Origin: Streptomyces sp. NBC_01217
GTDB taxonomy: Bacteria > Actinomycetota > Actinomycetes > Streptomycetales > Streptomycetaceae
Direction of reading: 5' to 3'
DNA: 64,000 bases
Assembly: GCF_035994185.1 (NCBI RefSeq)
Contig: NZ_CP108538.1
Span: forward strand, 3,534,001-3,598,000
Part shown: positions 47,731-56,552 of the stretch, in pieces
Layout: every line of letters begins with the position of its first letter
Numbering within the stretch: the first letter of the stretch is position 1
The notes under the pieces: model-generated
Databases searched by the model: none
Told to the model about the DNA's origin: nothing
The model's input: only the letters and a program-made list of their open reading frames with translations
Translations under genes and position numbers: made by a program

Positions 47731-48156
47731 ATGGACATGGATACCCGTGACCCTGAGCTCAAGAGCGAGCTCGATGCCACCCTGCACGCCCGTAGTGAGC
47801 TGGGTTCGGATTACGAGTCCGCGCTCGTCGAGTCGTTTCTGGAGAAGGTCGAACAGCGGCTCGACACCACGCTCGACCGGCGTGTCCGGCGTCATCTCGC
47901 CGAGCAGCAGGTGAGCGTCGCCAGGGGGGCGCGTACGGCGCAGCCCATGGGGAATTTCGGCGAGCGCTACGGCTTCGGGATCATCTCGCTGATCCTGGCC
48001 ATCCCGCTGTCGGCGATCGGCGCCGCGACCGCTCATACCGAGGGCCTGGTCGTCGCGTGGTTCGGGATCGTCGCCGTCAACGCCGTGCATGCCGCACGCG
48101 GTTGGCCCTGGTTCCAGCGCCGCTCCGGGCGCGCGGGCTCCGACTGGGAGGACTGA
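47731..48156 (+). CDS. Hypothetical membrane protein
   Basis: A 141-residue protein with an N-terminal charged, probably coiled region (about 1-65, LESFLEKVEQRLDTTLDRR-like heptads) and two membrane helices (about 80-98 and 103-120). No family recognised, although short proteins of this layout are common in Streptomyces beside cystathionine beta-synthase. ATG at 47731; a second in-frame ATG lies two codons later. Independent of the NCS1 operon, 72 nt upstream. Confidence 0.65.
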   Translation: MDMDTRDPELKSELDATLHARSELGSDYESALVESFLEKVEQRLDTTLDRRVRRHLAEQQVSVARGARTAQPMGNFGERYGFGIISLILAIPLSAIGAATAHTEGLVVAWFGIVAVNAVHAARGWPWFQRRSGRAGSDWED

Positions 48157-48216
48157 GGGCGGCAGGGGCTACGCCTTGCACCTGCCCGTACCTCGCGTCC
48201 GGGCACATGGTTGTAT

Positions 48217-48273
48217 CGCGGGGACCGCCGCACCCCCGGTTTCCCAGGGGGCGGGACGACGGCGGTCCCCGCG
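48217..48273. repeat. Large perfect inverted repeat
   Basis: Fourteen-base arms (CGCGGGGACCGCCG and complement, 48217-48230 and 48260-48273) with a loop that holds a second CCCCC/GGGGG pairing. It lies about 60 nt past the stop of the small membrane-protein gene and far longer than a normal terminator. Confidence 0.75.
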
Positions 48274-48360
48274 AGGGACACGGTCCGGGTCAGGGCCGGT
48301 CACCGCGTCCTGGCGACGGTGGAGGTCCGGGAGCCGCTCCGTAGTCCGTGTCGCCGTATC

Positions 48361-48390
48361 GGGTGTCGGCGGGTTTCCCTGCCGACACCC
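48361..48390. terminator. Hairpin terminator between convergent genes
   Basis: Perfect 10-bp stem GGGTGTCGGC/GCCGACACCC with a 10-nt loop in the space between the small membrane protein and the cystathionine beta-synthase gene. Confidence 0.7.
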
Positions 48391-48470
48391 ATCAATGTGC
48401 CGGACTCGTGTTAAGCCGGTGCTGCGCGTACGTGTCGCGCTCGTACCGTTTTCGCGAAGCCCGGCATCCC

Positions 48471-48506
48471 GGACCGCCTCGGCGTCCCGGACCGCCTCGG
48501 CGTCCC
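48471..48506. repeat. Exact 18-bp tandem duplication
   Basis: GGACCGCCTCGGCGTCCC occurs twice without a gap, 14 nt downstream of the cystathionine beta-synthase stop. Confidence 0.9.
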
Positions 48507-48520
48507 GACGCCGCGAAACG

Positions 48521-49927
48521 CTACGGCTTGCCGGCCGAGGCGTCCTTGGCGAGGAACGCCAGCAGGTCCTGCCTGCTGACCACGCCCTTCGGCTTGCCCT
48601 CCACCAGCACGATCGCCGCGTCCGCCGCGTTCGTACCGCCGAGCACCGACATCAGGTCCTCGACCGGCTCGCCGGAGCCGACCTGCGGCAGCGGCGGCGA
48701 CATGTGCTTCTCCAGCGGGTCGGTGAGCGAGGCGCGCTGCGCGAACAGCGCGTTCAGCAGCTCCCGCTCCACCACCGAGCCGATGACCTCTGCGGCCATC
48801 ACGTCCGGGTGACCCGCGCCCGGCTTCACGATCGGCATCTGCGAGACGCCGTACTCGCGCAGGACGTCGATCGCCTCGCCGACGGTCTCCTCCGGGTGCA
48901 TGTGGACGAGCGTCGGGATCGCGCCTTCCTTGTGGGCGAGTACGTCCCCGACACGCGCCGACGGGCCGGTGTCCTCCAGGAAGCCGTAGTCGGCCATCCA
49001 CTCGTCGTTGAAGATCTTGCTCAGGTAACCGCGGCCGCTGTCGGGCAGCAGGACGACGACCACGTCGTCCGGGCCGAGGCGCTGCGCGACCTCCAGGGCC
49101 GCCACGACCGCCATGCCGCAGGAACCGCCGACGAGCAGGCCCTCCTCCTTGGCGAGGCGGCGGGTCATCTGGAAGGAGTCCTTGTCGGACACGGCGACGA
49201 TCTCGTCCGTGACCGTACGGTCGTACGCGCTCGGCCAGAAGTCCTCGCCGACGCCCTCGACAAGGTACGGACGCCCGGAGCCGCCGGAGTAGACCGAGCC
49301 CTCCGGGTCCGCGCCGACGATCTTGACCGAGCCGCCGCTGACCTCCTTCAGATAGCGGCCGGTGCCGCTGATCGTGCCGCCGGTGCCGACGCCCGCGACG
49401 AAATGGGTGATCTTCCCGTCCGTCTGCTCCCACAGCTCGGGACCGGTGGTCTCGTAGTGCGAGCGGGGGTTGTTCGGGTTGGAGTACTGATCGGGCTTCC
49501 AGGCTCCCGGCGTCTCGCGGACCAGCCGGTCGGAGACGTTGTAGTACGAGTCGGGATGCTCGGGGTCAACGGCCGTCGGGCAGACGACGACCTCGGCCCC
49601 GTAGGCGCGCAGCACATTGATCTTGTCCGTCGACACCTTGTCCGGGCAGACGAAGACGCACTTGTACCCCTTCTGCTGGGCGACGATCGCCAGGCCGACG
49701 CCCGTGTTGCCGCTGGTCGGCTCGACGATCGTGCCGCCGGGCTGCAGTTCACCGCTCTGTTCGGCGGCCTCGATCATGCGCAGGGCGATGCGGTCCTTGA
49801 CCGAACCTCCGGGATTGAAGTACTCGACCTTGGCCAGGACCGTCGCCTGGATGCCGGCCGTGACACTGCGCAGCCTCACCAGCGGGGTATTGCCTACGAG
49901 ACTGATCATCGAATCGTGGAATTGCAC
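48521..49927 (-). CDS. cbs: Cystathionine beta-synthase
   Basis: PLP enzyme that condenses serine and homocysteine to cystathionine. 468 residues: PLP fold about 1-320 with the Schiff-base Lys in NPGGSVKDRIAL (about 44), EPTSGNTGVGLA for the phosphate/substrate loop, GVGTGGTISGTG for PLP phosphate binding. A CBS pair follows (about 335-460) with VGEAIDVLREYGVSQMPIV and GVVSRQDLLAFL. The CBS pair separates it from plain cysteine synthase. GTG at 49927 with GGAG 8 nt upstream. Confidence 0.92.
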   Translation of the reverse strand: MQFHDSMISLVGNTPLVRLRSVTAGIQATVLAKVEYFNPGGSVKDRIALRMIEAAEQSGELQPGGTIVEPTSGNTGVGLAIVAQQKGYKCVFVCPDKVSTDKINVLRAYGAEVVVCPTAVDPEHPDSYYNVSDRLVRETPGAWKPDQYSNPNNPRSHYETTGPELWEQTDGKITHFVAGVGTGGTISGTGRYLKEVSGGSVKIVGADPEGSVYSGGSGRPYLVEGVGEDFWPSAYDRTVTDEIVAVSDKDSFQMTRRLAKEEGLLVGGSCGMAVVAALEVAQRLGPDDVVVVLLPDSGRGYLSKIFNDEWMADYGFLEDTGPSARVGDVLAHKEGAIPTLVHMHPEETVGEAIDVLREYGVSQMPIVKPGAGHPDVMAAEVIGSVVERELLNALFAQRASLTDPLEKHMSPPLPQVGSGEPVEDLMSVLGGTNAADAAIVLVEGKPKGVVSRQDLLAFLAKDASAGKP

Positions 49928-50068
49928 CGTGTACTCCGGGGTCTCCGAGATATTGCGGCAAGCGTATGCGTACCGGGGACGGGATTGGGCGAAGCGATTG
50001 AGCGACGGTCGCTGCGGGGCAGTTAGCTGTATGTACGGCGGTACGGCAACGAGGAGGTGGACCGGACT

Positions 50069-51175
50069 GTGTCAAGGGCAAGGGTGGCACGGCGGATCGC
50101 GGCGGGCGCGGCCTATGGCGGCGGCAGCATCGGGCTGATCGGCGCGGCGGCGGTGGGCGTACTGCTGGCGGAGGTCCAGCTGGCGAAACGGCACGTGGGC
50201 GGCGGCATCGCGCCGGTCCCGCCGAGCGCGGACGGGCGGTACGGCGTGGCGTTCGCGGGCCTGGAGGACCCGCTGCGGCTGGGGTTGCTGGGTGATTCGA
50301 CGGCGGCCGGACAGGGGGTGCGCCGGGCCGGGCAGACACCGGGAGCGCTGCTGGCATCGGGGCTCGCGGCGGTCTCCGAGCGGCCGGTGGACCTGCGCAA
50401 TGTGGCACAGCCGGGCGCCCGGTCGGACGATCTGGAGCGTCAGGTCTCGCTGCTGCTCGCCGACCCGTCCCGTACGCCCGACGTCTGCGTGATCATGATC
50501 GGGGCGAACGATGTGACGCACCGGATGCCCGCCACCCAGTCGGTGCGCTGTCTGACCACGGCGGTGCGCAGGCTTCGTACGGCGGGCGCGGAGGTGGTGG
50601 TCGGCACGTGCCCGGATCTCGGCACGATCGAGCCGGTCTACCAGCCGCTGCGCTGGCTGGCCCGGCGGGTGAGCCGGCAGCTGGCGGCGGCCCAGACGAT
50701 CGGTTCGGTGGAACAGGGCGGACGCACGGTGTCGCTGGGCGACCTGCTGGGGCCGGAGTTCGAGGCGAATCCGCGGGAGCTGTTCGGGCCCGACAACTAC
50801 CACCCGTCGGCGGAGGGGTACGCCACGGCGGCGATGGCGGTCCTGCCCACGCTCTGTGCGGTGCTCGGGCTGTGGCCGGAGTCCGACCGTCTGGACGGGG
50901 CCCGGCGCGAGGACATGCTGCCGGTGGCCAAGGCGGCGTCCCAGGCGGCCAAGGAGGCCGGTACGGAGGTCACGGGGGCGCGGGCGCCCTGGGCACTCCT
51001 CAAGCACCGCAGGCGACGGCGTCTGCCTGCGGCCACGGAGCCCCATCCGCACCCGGAGATGGACGGAGAAATGAACGGGGAGACGGACGCGGAACCACAG
51101 CGGGCACCCCAAGCGCCCTACGGCGAGTCGCAAGGGGGCTCCGCCGGGGAGTCGCACAACCTGCCTGCCAATTGA
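50069..51175 (+). CDS. SGNH/GDSL family hydrolase, membrane-anchored
   Basis: A 368-residue hydrolase probably held outside by a signal-anchor helix (about 15-37). SGNH blocks are complete: GLLGDSTAAGQG (nucleophile Ser, about 74), the Gly-containing block after NVAQPGARSDDL, IMIGANDVTHR (Asn), and DNYHPSAEGY with the Asp-His pair. The last 80 residues are a basic then acidic tail of low complexity. GTG at 50069 fits the AGGAGGT 8-9 nt upstream; another GTG four codons earlier overlaps it. Likely an esterase on lipids or wall polymer acyl groups. Confidence 0.85.
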   Translation: MSRARVARRIAAGAAYGGGSIGLIGAAAVGVLLAEVQLAKRHVGGGIAPVPPSADGRYGVAFAGLEDPLRLGLLGDSTAAGQGVRRAGQTPGALLASGLAAVSERPVDLRNVAQPGARSDDLERQVSLLLADPSRTPDVCVIMIGANDVTHRMPATQSVRCLTTAVRRLRTAGAEVVVGTCPDLGTIEPVYQPLRWLARRVSRQLAAAQTIGSVEQGGRTVSLGDLLGPEFEANPRELFGPDNYHPSAEGYATAAMAVLPTLCAVLGLWPESDRLDGARREDMLPVAKAASQAAKEAGTEVTGARAPWALLKHRRRRRLPAATEPHPHPEMDGEMNGETDAEPQRAPQAPYGESQGGSAGESHNLPAN

Positions 51176-51332
51176 CCGGCTCGACCGGCTCGACCGGTCC
51201 GATCGACTGAGCGGCCGCTTAGAAAAGAGGTCGGCGTCACATGCGCTGCCCGGTGACCAAGCACCTACGTACAGGTAACTTCCAAGTCAGCACCTGCCAG
51301 AACCCGCCTTCCAGCCCTCATGGAGCCGCGTG

Positions 51333-52553
51333 ATGCCCGAAGCCGTGATCGTCTCTGCTGCCCGTTCCCCCATCGGCCGGGCCTTCAAGGGTTCGCTGAA
51401 GGACCTGCGCGCGGACGACCTGACCGCCACGATCATCCAGACCGCGCTGGCCAAGGTGCCCGAGCTGGACCCGAAGGACATCGACGACCTGATGCTCGGC
51501 TGCGGCCTGCCGGGCGGTGAACAGGGCAACAACCTGGGCCGCATCATCGCCGTACAGATGGGAATGGACCACCTTCCCGGATGTACGGTCACCCGCTACT
51601 GCTCGTCCTCCCTGCAGACCAGCCGCATGGCGCTGCACGCCATCAAGGCCGGCGAGGGCGACGTCTTCATCTCGGCCGGTGTCGAGATGGTGTCCCGCTT
51701 CGTGAAGGGCAACTCCGACAGCCTGCCGGACACGCACAACCCGCTCTTCGCCGACGCCGAGGCCCGCACCGCGGCCCGCGCCGAGCGGGGCGGCGACGAC
51801 TGGCGCGACCCGCGCGAGGACGGCCTGGTCCCGGACGCGTACATCGCGATGGGGCAGACCGCGGAGAACCTGGCCCGGCTCAAGGGTGTCACCCGCCAGG
51901 ACATGGACGAGTTCGGCGTCCGCTCGCAGAACCTCGCCGAGGAAGCCATCAAGAACGGCTTCTGGGAGCGTGAGATCACCCCGGTCACCACCCCGGACGG
52001 CACGGTCGTCTCGAAGGACGACGGCCCGCGCGCGGGCGTCACCCTGGAGGGCGTGCAGGGCCTCAAGCCGGTCTTCCGCCCCGACGGCCTGGTCACCGCG
52101 GGCAACTGCTGCCCGCTCAACGACGGCGCCGCCGCGCTCGTGATCATGTCCGACACGAAGGCGCGCGAGCTGGGCCTGACCCCGCTGGCCCGGATCGTCT
52201 CGACCGGTGTCTGCGGTCTCTCCCCCGAGATCATGGGGTACGGACCGGTCGAGGCCAGCAAGCAGGCGCTGAAGCGTGCCGGGCTGACCATCGACGACAT
52301 CGACCTGGCCGAGATCAACGAGGCGTTCGCCGCCCAGGTGATCCCCTCCTACCGCGACCTCGGCCTGCCGCTGGAGAAGGTCAACGTCAACGGTGGCGCC
52401 ATCGCCATCGGCCACCCCTTCGGCATGACCGGCGCCCGGATCACCGGCACGCTGATCAACAGCCTGCAGTTCCACGACAAGCAGTTCGGCCTGGAGACCA
52501 TGTGCGTGGGCGGCGGCCAGGGCATGGCGATGGTCATCGAGCGGCTGAGCTGA
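51333..52553 (+). CDS. Acetyl-CoA C-acyltransferase (thiolase)
   Basis: Thiolase of 406 residues, either degrading 3-ketoacyl-CoA or condensing acetyl-CoA. The nucleophilic Cys is in [16 protein letters not shown] (about 91), the His in [17 protein letters not shown], and the second Cys in [13 protein letters not shown]-terminus [17 protein letters not shown] is typical. I prefer ATG at 51333 with GGAG 7 nt upstream; a GTG directly precedes it. Monocistronic, closed by the hairpin at 52637-52671. Confidence 0.93.
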   Translation: MPEAVIVSAARSPIGRAFKGSLKDLRADDLTATIIQTALAKVPELDPKDIDDLMLGCGLPGGEQGNNLGRIIAVQMGMDHLPGCTVTRYCSSSLQTSRMALHAIKAGEGDVFISAGVEMVSRFVKGNSDSLPDTHNPLFADAEARTAARAERGGDDWRDPREDGLVPDAYIAMGQTAENLARLKGVTRQDMDEFGVRSQNLAEEAIKNGFWEREITPVTTPDGTVVSKDDGPRAGVTLEGVQGLKPVFRPDGLVTAGNCCPLNDGAAALVIMSDTKARELGLTPLARIVSTGVCGLSPEIMGYGPVEASKQALKRAGLTIDDIDLAEINEAFAAQVIPSYRDLGLPLEKVNVNGGAIAIGHPFGMTGARITGTLINSLQFHDKQFGLETMCVGGGQGMAMVIERLS

Positions 52554-52636
52554 GCTGCAGCGGAGGGTAGGGGTCGCCTGAGGCACGAAGGCGGCACCTG
52601 CCCGTCGGCCGGTTCCGAGCTCCGAGCGTGACCGAA

Positions 52637-52671
52637 TCTCCCCCAGGATGTGACCTATGTCCTGGGGGAGA
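52637..52671. terminator. Hairpin after the thiolase gene
   Basis: Perfect 12-bp stem TCTCCCCCAGGA/TCCTGGGGGAGA with an 11-nt loop, about 84 nt past the thiolase stop. The remaining 150 nt up to the next gene hold GTGACGTAATGCAC and other AT-richer sequence likely to be the promoter of the following gene. Confidence 0.75.
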
Positions 52672-52820
52672 GTCATTCCCGCAGGTCACACCCATAACTG
52701 GGTTAAACCCCAGGCATAAAGACCTGTCCAATTCGTGACGTAATGCACTGACACAGGGTGCAGGTAGAAGACAAGCTGAGGTAGGAAGTCGGGGGATCGA
52801 TTGAAACCGGGAGTATGTGA

Positions 52821-53675
52821 GTGAGCGCCTTGTCTCTTGCCCTGTTGCTGACCACCGCCGCCGCCACGGTCGTCGGTGCTGCCGCTCTGCACGCTGCTCA
52901 CGGGCTGCGCAAGCAGATCACGGCTCTTCGTACGGAACTGGCCACGGCCCCCGTCCACGGTGCCGCGGTGCCCTCGCAGAGCCGCAGCGGCGTCACCGCG
53001 GCCGACGAGATACGCGCGGCGGTGGCCGAAGCGCTCGCCGAGGAGCGGGAGCGGGAGCTCGCCGAGGCCCGCGCCTTCTGGGCCACCCAGGAAGCGCGCG
53101 ATGCCGCCGATGCCCCCTCGCTGCTGGGCGGGCTGGCCGGCATGGGCGAGGACGCGCCGTTCTTCCTGCCGCGCCAGGCCGACTTCGCGGGCCTTGAGGC
53201 GATGGACCTCGACGCCACCGAGGCGCTCGAAGAGCTGACGGAGCTGGCCGAGCTGGCGGAGATGACCGAGCTGCCCGAGACGGCGGAGTTCGCCGAGGAC
53301 TCCCCCGAGCTGGCCGCGGCCCGTCGCCGCCACCCCTCGCACCCCGATTTCGTACCGGTGCAGACCCCGGTGGTCACCGACCACGAGCGCACCGTGAGCC
53401 GCCTCGAAGAGCTCGCCGACAGCCGTACGGAGCTCGCCGACGTGCGCCCCGGCCCGCTCGGCACCCTCGATGTCTATGTCTTCGCCGACGGCACCACGCT
53501 CTGTATGACCCCCGGCCACCGCGAGACGGCCGAGCGCCTGGCCGAGTCGCTGCTCGCGGGTGAGCATCCGGTACTGCTGGGCGGCTCCGGTGTCTCCGGT
53601 GCGTACGCCCTGACGTTCTCCTGCGGCAAGGAGAACGTCTACATCCTCGCCGACCGCGTCATCGCCTCGTTCTAG
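52821..53675 (+). CDS. Hypothetical membrane-anchored protein
   Basis: A 284-residue protein with one N-terminal helix (about 4-26) and no other membrane segment. A helical Ala/Glu-rich region (about 65-100) is followed by a Leu/Glu repeat, EELTELAELAEMTELPETAE, near 133-152. The C-terminal 90 residues form a compact domain with DVYVFADGTTLCMTPGHRET and end with NVYILADRVIASF. Not recognised. GTG at 52821 with GGGAG 7 nt upstream. The helical repeat suggests a scaffold or coiled-coil role. Confidence 0.65.
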   Translation: MSALSLALLLTTAAATVVGAAALHAAHGLRKQITALRTELATAPVHGAAVPSQSRSGVTAADEIRAAVAEALAEERERELAEARAFWATQEARDAADAPSLLGGLAGMGEDAPFFLPRQADFAGLEAMDLDATEALEELTELAELAEMTELPETAEFAEDSPELAAARRRHPSHPDFVPVQTPVVTDHERTVSRLEELADSRTELADVRPGPLGTLDVYVFADGTTLCMTPGHRETAERLAESLLAGEHPVLLGGSGVSGAYALTFSCGKENVYILADRVIASF

Positions 53676-53737
53676 CCCCCGGCGCATCCGGGCGGAGCGG
53701 CTCTCGCCGGCCGCCGCCCTCCGGCCATCGCCCGCCG

Positions 53738-54055
53738 CTACGCGAACGCCCGCGCAGCCGCCTCCGTAACGAATTGCACGGCCTCGTCCAGCTCGGCAGA
53801 CGGGGCCGTTTCCAGTGCCACCGCCAAGTCACGGCCCGCTACGGCGAGTTGGTCGCCGATTGCGAAGATCCCGGCGTCCGCCATGATCCGCGGCTCCCGG
53901 TCCGGAGCCTCGATGCGCTGGGCCCGCAGGGCCAATTCCCTGGCCGTGGCCAGCCCTTCGGCAGCCGCGCCGCGCTGCAGACGGCTCTGCGGGGCGGCAC
54001 GCAGCCGGTCGGCGAATCGGTCCACGGCGGTGATCAGCGGGGTCGTATCGAGCAC
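53738..54055 (-). CDS. Hypothetical small helical protein
   Basis: A 105-residue soluble protein, Ala/Leu/Arg-rich and almost wholly helical, without known motif. GTG at 54055. Convergent with the membrane-anchored gene before it and divergent from the DUF4287 gene. Codon positions are normal for the window, so it looks like a real gene, but I cannot assign a role. Confidence 0.6.
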   Translation of the reverse strand: MLDTTPLITAVDRFADRLRAAPQSRLQRGAAAEGLATARELALRAQRIEAPDREPRIMADAGIFAIGDQLAVAGRDLAVALETAPSAELDEAVQFVTEAAARAFA

Positions 54056-54155
54056 TCCGCGACCCTACGCGCCCCCCGGGGATGGTTGCCAACGGGCCGA
54101 TGCTCGGGCACGGTGTCGGGAAGGACCAGCAACGCGCACTGCGTCGGAGGCGCCG

Positions 54156-54383
54156 ATGTCCCAAGTCTTCTCCGAAGAGACCCATCGCAATCTGCTCTCC
54201 CGAATCCCCCGCTGCACCGGTCGTGAAGTCTCCGACTGGCTCCGCACCGTCGAGGAAGGACCCGCTCTCCGCTTCGAGGAGAAGGTCAGCTGGCTGCGGA
54301 GCGAACACGACCTCGCCTACGGACACGCGAAGGCACTCATCCACGAGTACGACCTGAGAAGGGCGGCGCGGAAGCTGCTCTAG
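54156..54383 (+). CDS. DUF4287-type small protein
   Basis: A 75-residue soluble protein, with TGREVSDWLRTVEEGPAL and EKVSWLRSEHDLAYGHAKAL, the layout of DUF4287 proteins. They are widespread in actinobacteria without a proven role. ATG at 54156 with GGAGG 5 nt upstream. A strong hairpin follows. Confidence 0.75.
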   Translation: MSQVFSEETHRNLLSRIPRCTGREVSDWLRTVEEGPALRFEEKVSWLRSEHDLAYGHAKALIHEYDLRRAARKLL

Positions 54384-54405
54384 GCACGTACGAGACCCGG
54401 ACAGG

Positions 54406-54442
54406 CGGAACGGCCCGCAGGCGGTGCCTGCGGGCCGTTCCG
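54406..54442. terminator. Bidirectional hairpin terminator
   Basis: Perfect 17-bp stem with a 3-nt loop between the convergent DUF4287 and Bax-inhibitor-1 genes. Confidence 0.88.
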
Positions 54443-54460
54443 TCGTGCGGGGCGGTGCGG

Positions 54461-55348
54461 TCAGTCGTCGCCGCTGAGGATGGAGAAGAGACGCAGCATC
54501 TCCAGGTAGATCCACACCAGGGTCATGGTGAGGCCGAAGGCCGCCAGCCAGGACTCCTCGCGCGGGGCGCCGTAGGCGATGCCGTCCTCTACCTGCTTGA
54601 AGTCCAGGGCCAGGAAGCACGCACCGAGGATGACCCCGATGACGCCGAAGAGGATGCCGAGGCCGCCGCTGCGGAAGCCCAGGCCGTCGCCCCCGCCGAA
54701 GACGGCGAACAGCAGGTTGACCACCATCAGGAGCATGAAGCCCACGGCGGCGGCCATCACGAAGCCGTAGAAGCGGCGGGTGACGCGGATCCAGCGCATC
54801 TTGTACGCGAGAAGCACACCGGCGAAGACACACATGGTGCCCAGCACCGCCTGCATCACGACGCCCGGCCCGATGTACGTGCTGACCGCGCTGGAGATCA
54901 CTCCGAGGAAGACACCCTCGAAGGCCGCGTACGAGACGATCAGCGCCGGGGACGGCCTGCGCTTGAAGGACTGGACGAGCGACAGGACGAACGCCACCAG
55001 GGCGGCGCCGATCGCGATGCCGTAGGACTTGCCGAGGTTGGCCTCGTCGACCGGCAGCAGGGCCCAGGCGAGCGCGGCACCGAGCACCACGGTGCCCAGT
55101 GTGATCGCGGTGCGCGTGACGACATCGTCGATCGTCATCGCACCGGAACGCGCCGGTGCCTGCGGGACGCCGTACTGGGTGTCCGGCTGGGCGTAGGGGT
55201 TGGTGGCGTACGGGTTCGCGGCGGTGCCCTGCGCGTACGGGTTGGCGCCCGCTGCGGTGGCCCCGGCCTGCGGCGCCGCGTTGAAGCCCGCGTAACCGTT
55301 GTCGCGGCTGAAGCCCCGTCGCGAGAAGACCGGGTTGCTGCTCCTCAT
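54461..55348 (-). CDS. Bax inhibitor-1/YccA family membrane protein
   Basis: A 295-residue membrane protein with seven predicted helices from about residue 75. The N-terminal 70 residues are a low-complexity cytoplasmic tail rich in Asn, Pro, Tyr, Ala and Gln with repeats of the NPYAQ type (about 37-55). The family motif around YGIAIGAALVAFVL and the closing helix WIYLEMLRLFSIL fit. Bacterial members act as calcium leak channels or membrane-stress modulators; role here unknown. ATG at 55348 with GGAG 6-9 nt upstream. Confidence 0.85.
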   Translation of the reverse strand: MRSSNPVFSRRGFSRDNGYAGFNAAPQAGATAAGANPYAQGTAANPYATNPYAQPDTQYGVPQAPARSGAMTIDDVVTRTAITLGTVVLGAALAWALLPVDEANLGKSYGIAIGAALVAFVLSLVQSFKRRPSPALIVSYAAFEGVFLGVISSAVSTYIGPGVVMQAVLGTMCVFAGVLLAYKMRWIRVTRRFYGFVMAAAVGFMLLMVVNLLFAVFGGGDGLGFRSGGLGILFGVIGVILGACFLALDFKQVEDGIAYGAPREESWLAAFGLTMTLVWIYLEMLRLFSILSGDD

Positions 55349-55447
55349 CTCACTCCTCCATGGCCACCCTGCGTGGCCTTCCCATAAGAGTAATGGGTAG
55401 GCAAAAGAATCAGACTAGTGCTTGGGGAGGATCTTTGGGGAAGTCGC

Positions 55448-55798
55448 CTAGGACCTGTCCCCGCTTTCCCTGTCCGTGGCACGCAGATCGGCCAGGAGTT
55501 CGGCCTGGCCTGCGAGGACGTCGGACAGGATGGTCCGGGCGACCCGGAGGAGCTCCGCCACCTGCGCATTGGTCAGGGAGTAGTACACGCCCGAGCCCTC
55601 CCGGCGTGCGACGACCAGGTTGGCCCGCCGCAGCACGGCCAGCTGCTGCGAGAGATGGGCGGGCTCGACCCCGATCGCGGACAGCATCTCGGACACCGCG
55701 TGATCCCGCTCACTGAGCAGTTCCAGCACCCTGATCCGTACGGGGTGCCCGAGCGTCTTGAAGAACTCCGCCTTCAGCTGGTACAGGGGCGCGCTCAT
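55448..55798 (-). CDS. ArsR family transcriptional regulator
   Basis: A 116-residue winged-helix repressor. The wHTH shows KTLGHPVRIRVLELLSERDH, then VEPAHLSQQLAVLRRANLV as recognition helix and VARREGSGVYYSLT as wing. No metal-binding cysteine pair is seen, so it is not an arsenic/cadmium sensor of the classical type. I prefer the ATG at 55798, which starts the family N-terminus; another ATG 18 nt upstream is possible. A 22-bp near-palindrome upstream is the likely autoregulatory site. It lies downstream of the tRNA gene on the same strand. Confidence 0.87.
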   Translation of the reverse strand: MSAPLYQLKAEFFKTLGHPVRIRVLELLSERDHAVSEMLSAIGVEPAHLSQQLAVLRRANLVVARREGSGVYYSLTNAQVAELLRVARTILSDVLAGQAELLADLRATDRESGDRS

Positions 55799-55883
55799 CG
55801 AACCGGCCTCGTGCATCGCGTCCACCCAGAACTTTTCGCCATGGGGCCATCCTCGCGCGTCCGCTCCAACGTGCGGACCTCGT

Positions 55884-55905
55884 GAATTCCTAAGATTAGC
55901 AATTC
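55884..55905. promoter_or_regulatory. Near-palindromic candidate ArsR operator
   Basis: A 22-bp imperfect palindrome, 9 of 11 positions matching between arms, with GAATTC at one end and AATTC at the other around CTAAGATTAG. It is AT-rich in a GC-rich region, 86 nt upstream of the arsR start, and includes a -10-like TAATCT on the minus strand. Confidence 0.5.
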
Positions 55906-55999
55906 GGAATGCCCTGGGGCAGGTGCGGGAAGGAGCGCCGTGGCGGCGGCACCGGAAGACCACGCGATGGCTCGTGCCGGCGTCCCGTCGTGCGCGCTG

Positions 56000-56085
56000 T
56001 GGTGCCCGGAACCGGACTCGAACCGGTACGCCCCCGAGGGGCAGCGAGGTTTAAGCTCGCCGTGTCTGCATTCCACCATCCGGGC
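56000..56085 (-). tRNA. bldA: tRNA-Leu(UAA), the bldA tRNA
   Basis: Complete cloverleaf on the minus strand. Acceptor arms GCCCGGA (5' end at 56085) and TCCGGGC pair perfectly; the discriminator A and an encoded CCA end at 56000. The D arm, a long variable arm (CTGCCCCTCGGGGGCG region) typical of leucine tRNAs, and GGTTCGAGTCC in the T arm are visible. The anticodon loop CTTAAAC gives anticodon UAA (56051-56053). In Streptomyces the sole reader of the rare UUA codon is bldA, which controls development and secondary metabolism. The position next to an arsR gene is consistent with the S. coelicolor locus, from memory. Confidence 0.95.
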
Positions 56086-56552
56086 CTGGCGCGCGGCTCC
56101 GCGTTGGCACATGACCCTATCCGGGGGCTTCCTCTGATCAGCGGATCAGTGGCGCGATGTTGTCTTATTTTATTGACCGTTTGAGGGATCGTCAGCACTC
56201 GCGAGAGGGCATCGCCACATGCCTGGGCGGGGTAGCGGGCGCGGCGGGCGGCAATCCGGATTGACGTAAAGTCGCCGCACCCGCTCGGCCGATCGAACAG
56301 GAACCCGAGGCGCTTCCCGGTCGCGCGGGACGGCTCGCCGTGCGGGCCGCCGGGGTCGTACCCGCGTCAGGGTCGGTGTCATACCCGAGGAGGACGCACA
56401 AGCCCCCTCGGTGCGACTCAAGACGGCCCCTGGAACGGGCACGGGGGCTGACGATCCGCGGGGTTGCGGCGGTGACGATGGAGGGGTTCCCAAAGCAACC
56501 GACCCCGCCCCCCGGACGAGCCCTCGGCCGGAGCCCGAATCAGGAGTTTCCC
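56086..56552. other. Intergenic region between bldA and the ABC exporter
   Basis: A 467-nt region. The part beside the tRNA holds its promoter and an AT-rich stretch (56158-56175). Short open frames occur on both strands, but none has a ribosome site together with normal codon use. The part near the ABC gene has repeated GTCATACCCG/GTCGTACCCG words (56355-56390) and otherwise nothing I can name. Confidence 0.4.
56114..56142 (-). promoter_or_regulatory. Candidate promoter of the tRNA gene
   Basis: TAGGGT (minus strand, 56114-56119) as -10, 29 nt upstream of the mature 5' end. The -35 at 17 nt (GCTGAT) is poor, so this is tentative. Confidence 0.3.

Noticed and set aside
55896..56198. Short frames on both strands overlapping the tRNA
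   Set aside because: They are read through the tRNA cloverleaf and have no protein features.
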